Shown here: positions 31,906 through 36,479 of the stretch, one piece after another
Layout of the letters: every line of letters starts with the position of its first letter
How positions within the stretch are numbered: the first letter of the stretch is position 1
Assembly (NCBI GenBank): GCA_012270885.1
Contig: JAAXHN010000018.1
Span: 1 to 36,479, forward strand
Source of the DNA: Acidimicrobiia bacterium
GTDB lineage: Bacteria; Actinomycetota; Acidimicrobiia; Spongiisociales; ZC4RG35
Reading direction: 5' to 3'
DNA length: 36,479 nt
Made by a program: the position numbers and the translations under genes
The notes under the pieces: model-generated
What the model was told of the DNA's origin: nothing
Seen by the model: only the letters and a program-made list of their open reading frames with translations
Databases searched by the model: none

Positions 31906-31936
31906 CATATATCAAAGCTGGTGTGTTAGATATATG
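31906..31936 (-). promoter_or_regulatory. Likely VapBC operator
   Basis: CATATATC and GATATATG form a perfect 8-bp inverted repeat with a 15-bp spacer, directly upstream of the antitoxin GTG. The TATAT-rich arms may also hold the -10 element. Autoregulation by a VapB dimer pair is the known mode for such operons. Confidence 0.65.
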
Positions 31937-31975
31937 GTTACTCGGCTTAAGTTGTGAAGTTGGGTGCGTTGCAAC

Positions 31976-32695
31976 TCACAGGCTGCGGCCGCCGTCGATG
32001 AGCATCACCTGTCCGGTGATGAACATTGACCTGTCCGAACAGAGGAACGAGATCAGATCGGCGACTTCCTCCGGTTCGGCGGCCCTTCGCAAGACGGCGG
32101 TGTTGACCAGCCTTTCTCGCAACTCGGGACGCATCGCGCGGCTCAGGATGGATTCGGTGAATCCTGGCGCCACGATGTTGACCCGGACCTTCCGCGGCGC
32201 CAGTTCTCGGGCCAGGGCCCTGGTCATCCCGATCAACCCGCCCTTGGACATGGTGTAGTTGAACTGCCCGAAGCTTCCCAGGTAGGCGCGCGACGAGATA
32301 CTCACCACGGCCGATCCCTCTCCCAGGTACGGGATCAACTGCCGGGTGAGCTGGTAGGCGCCGCCCAGGTTCACCCCGATTACCACCGAGAACTGTTCGT
32401 CGGTCATGTTCACCAGCCGGACGTCTCGGATGATCCCGGCGTTGTTGATCAGCGCCGCCAGTGAGCCTTCCCCCTCCTCCATCGCATCCACGATGGCCTG
32501 CCGTCCGTCCTGGGTGGCGACGTCTGCCACGATCCCCTCGGCGTTCCGGCCGCCGTCCAGGGTCGCGGCCGTCTCTATCACGGCCGGATCGAGATCGGCC
32601 ATCACAACGTGGAATCCCTCCTCGATGAGCCGGAGGGCGGTCGCCAGACCGATCCCCCGTCCAGCGCCGGTGATCACCGCGGTGGGCCTGGTCAC
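31976..32695 (-). CDS. SDR-family 3-oxoacyl reductase (FabG-like)
   Basis: 239 residues. The cofactor motif is TGAGRGIG (9-16), with NNAG (84-87) and the catalytic Ser134, Tyr147 and Lys151 (YTMSK). It ends TGQVMLIDGG. The family reduces 3-oxoacyl-ACP or 3-oxoacyl-CoA. Its ATG overlaps the stop of the upstream gene by 4 bp. That upstream gene resembles the N-terminal domain of FabG4, so the two together may form a split high-molecular-weight FabG. It follows thiolase and CoA-transferase genes on the same strand. Confidence 0.92.
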   Translation of the reverse strand: MTRPTAVITGAGRGIGLATALRLIEEGFHVVMADLDPAVIETAATLDGGRNAEGIVADVATQDGRQAIVDAMEEGEGSLAALINNAGIIRDVRLVNMTDEQFSVVIGVNLGGAYQLTRQLIPYLGEGSAVVSISSRAYLGSFGQFNYTMSKGGLIGMTRALARELAPRKVRVNIVAPGFTESILSRAMRPELRERLVNTAVLRRAAEPEEVADLISFLCSDRSMFITGQVMLIDGGRSL

Positions 32696-33147
32696 GGGAG
32701 AGCCTTCCCCAGATGGATGGAGCCGAGACGGATCAACTCGCCGGTGGTGCCGGGGTTGTCCAAGAGACGTGCCACCCAGTTTGCGACAGTTTCCAGCTCG
32801 GCGTCCTCAACGATGGCGAGGACATTGGCCGGGATTCCCGCCTTGGCGGTCTCCTGTGCCAGATCCCGGGCAGCCGATAGGAGACCGGTGGCGACCATCG
32901 CCTTCCCCGCACCCCGTTTTCCGAGGAGATCGGGGCTTCCGACCACGTAGACAACCGGCGCTCCCGCCCGGGCCGCTTCCCGGGTCAGTATGAATGCCTC
33001 GGTCAACTCGTCTGAAACATCCTCCCACTCGTCACCGAGGGTCTGGTCGGTCCAGAACACCAGACCGTCGGAGGTGGCGCCCGGCTCCACACCCGCCCTG
33101 GCCAATCTCTCCGTCCAGCCCGATGGAACTCTCAAGTAGCTACGCAA
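32692..33147 (-). CDS. Stand-alone FabG4 N-terminal-like (degenerate SDR) domain
   Basis: 151 residues from a TTG. No glycine-rich NAD motif or YxxxK is present. The segments DGLVFWTDQT, APVVYVVGSPDLLG, and GKAMVATGLLSAARDLAQE follow the order GGLVFDATGI, RVVVVGG and RALEGFTRSLGKELRRG of mycobacterial FabG4 (Rv0242c). There the domain is fused in front of a ketoreductase. Here the ketoreductase is the next gene (ATGA overlap). A role as a structural or regulatory partner is inferred. The true start is uncertain, as there is no Shine-Dalgarno and a second TTG lies four codons on. Confidence 0.6.
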   Translation of the reverse strand: MRSYLRVPSGWTERLARAGVEPGATSDGLVFWTDQTLGDEWEDVSDELTEAFILTREAARAGAPVVYVVGSPDLLGKRGAGKAMVATGLLSAARDLAQETAKAGIPANVLAIVEDAELETVANWVARLLDNPGTTGELIRLGSIHLGKALP

Positions 33148-33189
33148 GACGCTTCCGTAGCTTAACGACGGACGGTCCTTGGGTTCCGA

Positions 33190-34398
33190 TCACCGCGTGG
33201 ATCTCTTCCCGATGACCACCGCCCCCGCATCCGACAGTCCCTTGATTTCTGCGGCGCTGGCGCCCAAGGCGGCCAGCACTTCGGCAGTGTGTTCCCCCAG
33301 CTCCGGCGCAGGATCCTCGGCTCGGGATGACTCGGATCCCACCCGGAAGGGCGAGCCGGTGTGGGTAAGGGCACCTAGGCGGGGATGGGACTCCTCATAG
33401 AACATTTGCTGGTGAAGCGCTTGGGGGTCTTCCATCACCTCCGGGAGGGACATCACCCTTCCCACGGGTATTCCGGCAGCCGCGATCCTCTCAATCCAGG
33501 CATCCACTTGCATTGTTGAGAAAACCGCGTCAAGTGCTTCGACCAGTTCCTGCCGATGTGCCACCCGGTCGGGATTGGTTGGAAACCGTTCCGCCAGGTC
33601 GGGTCGGTCAATTACCTCACACAATCTCCGGAAGTGAGCATCCGCCACGATCGCCAGGGCCAGGAAGCCGCCCCGCGCCTTGAAGAGTTGGTTGGGTGCG
33701 GTGAAGGGAGAAGCGGTTCCCAGCCGGGTGGGCTGGCCTCCCTCGGCCAAAGCAATGGCATTCCAGGTGGATTGGACGGCCACCAGCCCATCCCGTAGGG
33801 AAACTTCCACTTTCTTCCCTCTGCCGGTCCGTGCCCGCTCAACCAAGGCGGCACAGACCAGGAGCGAGATGTTGGTCCCTGCCAGGAAGTCTGCGATGGT
33901 GGTCGCAACCTTTTGCGGTGGGTCACCGGGATGGCCGGTTACCGAGATCATTCCCGACTCGGCCTGGAAGATAAGGTCGATTCCAGGTCGGGCCGCGTCC
34001 GGACCGTCCGATCCGAAGGCCGAGACCACCGCGTAAATGACGCGGGGGTTGATCTCCCGCACCTCGGGTTCGCCCAGGTTGAGCCGTTCCATTGCCCCGT
34101 GCCGAAGGTTGTGCACCAGCACATCGGCAGTGCGCACCAATTCGATCAGCCACCGCCGCGCCTCGGGGCGCCGCGGCTGGAGAGCCACCGACCGCTTTCC
34201 CCGGTTCAAGGCCCCAAAGAAGGCGGACTCCCCTCCCTGGAAGGGGGGAAAGGCTCGGGACAGGTCGCCGTTGGGAGGCTCGACCTTGATCACCTCCGCG
34301 CCAAGATCGGCTAGGACCATTCCCGCGTAGGGAGCCCCCACGAGGTTGCCGATCTCCACCACCCTTGTCCCCGAAAGGGGACCGGAGGGGAGAATCAC
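33190..34398 (-). CDS. CaiB/BaiF family CoA-transferase
   Basis: A class III CoA-transferase of 402 residues moving CoA between carboxylic acids. It opens LSGTRVVEIGNLVGAPYAGMVLADLGAEVIKVEPPNGDLSR, the family hallmark. NRGKRSVAL follows, and the likely catalytic Asp is D141 in RPGIDLIFQAESG. The C-terminal half has PFTAPNQLFKARGGFLALAI and ERIAAAGIPVGRVMSLPEV. GTG 34398 has GGAG five bases upstream and overlaps the thiolase TGA (GTGA), so the longer open frame is a shadow. The substrate is not evident. With thiolase and FabG-like genes it suggests degradation of an acyl or keto acid via CoA esters. Confidence 0.94.
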   Translation of the reverse strand: MILPSGPLSGTRVVEIGNLVGAPYAGMVLADLGAEVIKVEPPNGDLSRAFPPFQGGESAFFGALNRGKRSVALQPRRPEARRWLIELVRTADVLVHNLRHGAMERLNLGEPEVREINPRVIYAVVSAFGSDGPDAARPGIDLIFQAESGMISVTGHPGDPPQKVATTIADFLAGTNISLLVCAALVERARTGRGKKVEVSLRDGLVAVQSTWNAIALAEGGQPTRLGTASPFTAPNQLFKARGGFLALAIVADAHFRRLCEVIDRPDLAERFPTNPDRVAHRQELVEALDAVFSTMQVDAWIERIAAAGIPVGRVMSLPEVMEDPQALHQQMFYEESHPRLGALTHTGSPFRVGSESSRAEDPAPELGEHTAEVLAALGASAAEIKGLSDAGAVVIGKRSTR

Positions 34399-35603
34399 AC
34401 TCTCTCCACCACCAGGGAGATTCCTTGCCCTGTCCCGATGCACATGGTCGCCAGCCCGTAGCCGCCTTCGCGGCGGGACAACTCGTGCACCAGGGTGGTG
34501 AGTATGCGTGCCCCGGAGCAACCCAGGGGATGACCCAGAGCGATGGCTCCCCCGTTCACATTCACTGTCTCCGGGTCGATGCCGAGTTCGTTCCGGCATG
34601 CCACCGCCTGGGCGGCGAAGGCCTCGTTCAACTCCACCAGGTCGAGGTCGTCGACATCCAGACCGGCTCGAGCCAGTGCCTTCTCACAGGCGGGGACCGG
34701 CCCGATCCCCATCAGGTCGGGATGTACGGCGGCCACCCCCGAGGAGACCAACCGGGCCATGGGGGTCAGCCCGGTCTTCTCCAACCCGGCGGCCGTAGCC
34801 AGGATCACTCCTGCGGCTCCGTCGTTCATTGGCGATGCGTTCCCGGCGGTGACTGTCCCACCTTCCCGGAACACCGGACGAAGTCTGGCCAGAGCCTCCA
34901 TGGAGGTATTGGATCGGGGACCCTCGTCAGAGGTGATCAGCGCGATGGTCCGTTTCTTGGGCCCCACCGGAGCCTTTATCGGGACTATCTCGTGATCGAA
35001 TCTCCCGGCCTGTTGGGCGGCGATGGCTCTCTGGTGGCTGGTCAAGGCGAACCGGTCCTGATCAACGCGGGTGACTCCGTACTTGGAGGCGACCTCCTCG
35101 GCGGTCTCGCCCATGTTGATGGGCGGGTACATTGCCTGCATGCGGGGGTTTACCAGCCGCCATCCCAGCACCGTGTCGACCATTTGAGGGGCACCCACCG
35201 CGTACCCTCGTTCCGGTTTGGTGACAACGAAGGGAGCGCGGCTCATTGCTTCCGAACCGCCCGCGATCATCACGTCTCCCCAACCTGCGGCCAACGCCTG
35301 AGCAGCGGTGATGATGGCCTGCAAGCCCGAGCCGCACAGACGGTTGACGGTCTGACCGGGAATCTCGATGCCCAGACCCGCCAGAAGCGTCGCCATGCGG
35401 GCTACGTTCCGGTTGTCCTCCCCGGCCTGGTTGGCGGCGCCCCACACCACATCCTCCACGTCTGTCGCATCCAGGCTGGGATTGCGACCCATCAGGGCTC
35501 GGACGACATGGGCGGCCAAGTCGTCGGGCCGGATAGCGGCGAGTTGCCCCCCGATCCGACCCATGGGCGTGCGACAAGCATCGGCAACGAAGACGTCGGT
35601 CAT
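34395..35603 (-). CDS. Thiolase family protein (acetyl-CoA acyltransferase)
   Basis: A degradative-type thiolase of 402 residues. The nucleophile is C90 in NRLCGSGLQAI, and H358 and C388 lie in GGAIALGHPLGCSG and CIGTGQG. The remaining signature is ELNEAFAAQAV. SRAPFVVTKPERGYAVG resembles 3-oxoadipyl-CoA/acetyl-CoA acyltransferase (PcaF/FadA) proteins. It cleaves 3-oxoacyl-CoA with CoA to acetyl-CoA and a shortened acyl-CoA. It is the first gene of thiolase, CoA-transferase, FabG4-N-like, FabG-like. In 35604-35759 no clear promoter for it is visible. Confidence 0.95.
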   Translation of the reverse strand: MTDVFVADACRTPMGRIGGQLAAIRPDDLAAHVVRALMGRNPSLDATDVEDVVWGAANQAGEDNRNVARMATLLAGLGIEIPGQTVNRLCGSGLQAIITAAQALAAGWGDVMIAGGSEAMSRAPFVVTKPERGYAVGAPQMVDTVLGWRLVNPRMQAMYPPINMGETAEEVASKYGVTRVDQDRFALTSHQRAIAAQQAGRFDHEIVPIKAPVGPKKRTIALITSDEGPRSNTSMEALARLRPVFREGGTVTAGNASPMNDGAAGVILATAAGLEKTGLTPMARLVSSGVAAVHPDLMGIGPVPACEKALARAGLDVDDLDLVELNEAFAAQAVACRNELGIDPETVNVNGGAIALGHPLGCSGARILTTLVHELSRREGGYGLATMCIGTGQGISLVVERV

Positions 35604-35759
35604 ACGTAAGCCATCCTAATCCGAGTGTTGTCCTGTCGGCGAGGCAGCGACAGAAGTCCTCTACGGCAGCCTCGGGATGGACCGGCGCGGTACCGGGAAC
35701 ACTGCGTGGCCGAGGATTATGCTTGACTACACGGTTCCCTTTGACATTAAGGAGTTAGC

Positions 35760-36479
35760 ATGGCCACCGACTGGAGAGATCTGTCCGAACGGCTCACCGA
35801 CCTGCTCGGACTGGACCACACCCCCATCGCCATAACGTTTTCGGAGGAGCCGGTTTCTTCCGAAAGTGGGATTTCTCCCTTCGGAAGTCCGCTGTCGGAG
35901 CCCACTCCCGACGGGAGATCGGGCGCGGTTCCCGCTCCCTGCGTTTTCTGGATGCACGCCCACACCCGCACTTTCTTCACCACCCCGGACGATCACGGCA
36001 ACTGCTCGGTGGGTGAGTACACCCACGGCCTGGTTGAAGCCGGAGACATCCTGAACCGGGAGGATGTGGGAGCGCTGCTGGAAGTGGGCTGGGTAACCAT
36101 GGAGGCCTTCGCCGGGGTGGCGGCCCTGGAGCGCCGTCCCTCCTCGATCGTGTACGGACCTCTCGACGGCACTCCGCACGATCCTGATGTCGTACTGCTG
36201 AGGCTGAGTCCCTATCAGGCAATGGAGTTGGGCGACGCGGTCGCCATCCATCTCAGTGGAAAGCCTCAGTGCCAGATCCTTCCCATCGCCATCGACCAGG
36301 GCAAGGTGGCGCTGTCGATGGGATGCGCACTGTCGAGGGCCCGCACCGGAATGGGCGACGACGAGCTGACCTGCGCCATTCCGCCCGGACAACTGGCGGA
36401 GATAGTTGCGAACCTGGAAGGTGTGGTGGGCGCCGACAAACAGGTGGTCGGCTACGCTCACGCCGATGCCGCTCGCTTT
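35760..36479 (+). CDS. DUF169 family protein (3' end outside window)
   Basis: 240 codons are open to the window edge. GGAG at 35751-35754, five bases before ATG 35760, sets the start. The DUF169 pattern is present: LGLDHTPIAITF, then APCVFWMHAHTRTFFTTPDDHGNCSVGEYTHG, then IVYGPLDGTPHDPDVVLLRLSPYQAMEL (described here by segment). Two Cys (in PCVFW and NCSVG) and a later Cys (SMGCAL) are conserved in the family, and a metal or cofactor role has been considered. The function is unknown. A TTGACT at 35723-35728 could be a -35 box, but the -10 is poor. Confidence 0.8.
   Translation, partial: MATDWRDLSERLTDLLGLDHTPIAITFSEEPVSSESGISPFGSPLSEPTPDGRSGAVPAPCVFWMHAHTRTFFTTPDDHGNCSVGEYTHGLVEAGDILNREDVGALLEVGWVTMEAFAGVAALERRPSSIVYGPLDGTPHDPDVVLLRLSPYQAMELGDAVAIHLSGKPQCQILPIAIDQGKVALSMGCALSRARTGMGDDELTCAIPPGQLAEIVANLEGVVGADKQVVGYAHADAARF

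Overview
This window looks like a chromosomal segment of a high-GC actinobacterium, possibly of the Acidimicrobiia type. The inference rests on gene content rather than any marker search. The evidence is an rpsF-ssb-rpsR-rplI block, a short-chain Z-prenyl diphosphate synthase closest in motif layout to mycobacterial Rv1086, a FabG4-like ketoreductase in two pieces, frequent GTG/TTG starts and many ATGA/GTGA overlaps. I see no rRNA, tRNA, CRISPR array or intact insertion sequence.

Layout. 1-198: the end of a lipoyl-domain gene. 481-1393 (-): a cupin and a RidA-family protein. 1651-4100 (+): a purine permease and an adenine-type deaminase, together a purine salvage pair. 4176-5693 (-): the ribosomal/SSB operon rpsF-ssb-rpsR-rplI. 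5846-7341 (-): panB (pantothenate synthesis) overlapped by a DUF192 lipoprotein. 7553-9311 (-): small membrane proteins and endonuclease IV. 9431-10111 (+): a histidine phosphatase. 10114-17748 (-): a tightly packed seven-gene run in transcription order of YgjP-like metallopeptidase, membrane EEP-family hydrolase, aminopeptidase P, AtuA-family protein, ABC ATPase, ABC permease and prenyl synthase. 17864-20479: haloalkane dehalogenase (-), nitroreductase (+) and dGTPase-like protein (-).

20573-26804 is the most unusual part. dnaX and recR are often near neighbours but here lie about 3.7 kb apart. Between them are a C-terminal remnant of an NAD-dependent epimerase coupled to a KDG-type sugar kinase, and a small coiled-coil membrane protein. 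Next comes a patchwork of three truncated gene pieces: a signal peptide, a piece of an amidohydrolase and a second copy of the dnaX tail. A Fic protein with a C-terminal winged-helix-like region follows. Then comes a 175-bp array of ten short sites in strictly alternating orientation, lying directly in front of both fic and recR. This array next to a Fic protein with its own likely DNA-binding region is my best candidate for an undescribed regulatory system.

26829-31265: an amidohydrolase lacking two expected metal ligands, divergent from a creatininase-like, flavin monooxygenase-like and D-2-hydroxyacid dehydrogenase run. 31283-31936: a VapBC toxin-antitoxin pair with a frameshifted toxin and a clear operator palindrome. 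31976-35603 (-): an acyl-CoA type operon (thiolase, CaiB/BaiF CoA-transferase, stand-alone FabG4-like N-terminal domain, FabG-like reductase). 35760-36479 (+): the start of a DUF169 gene that runs off the window.
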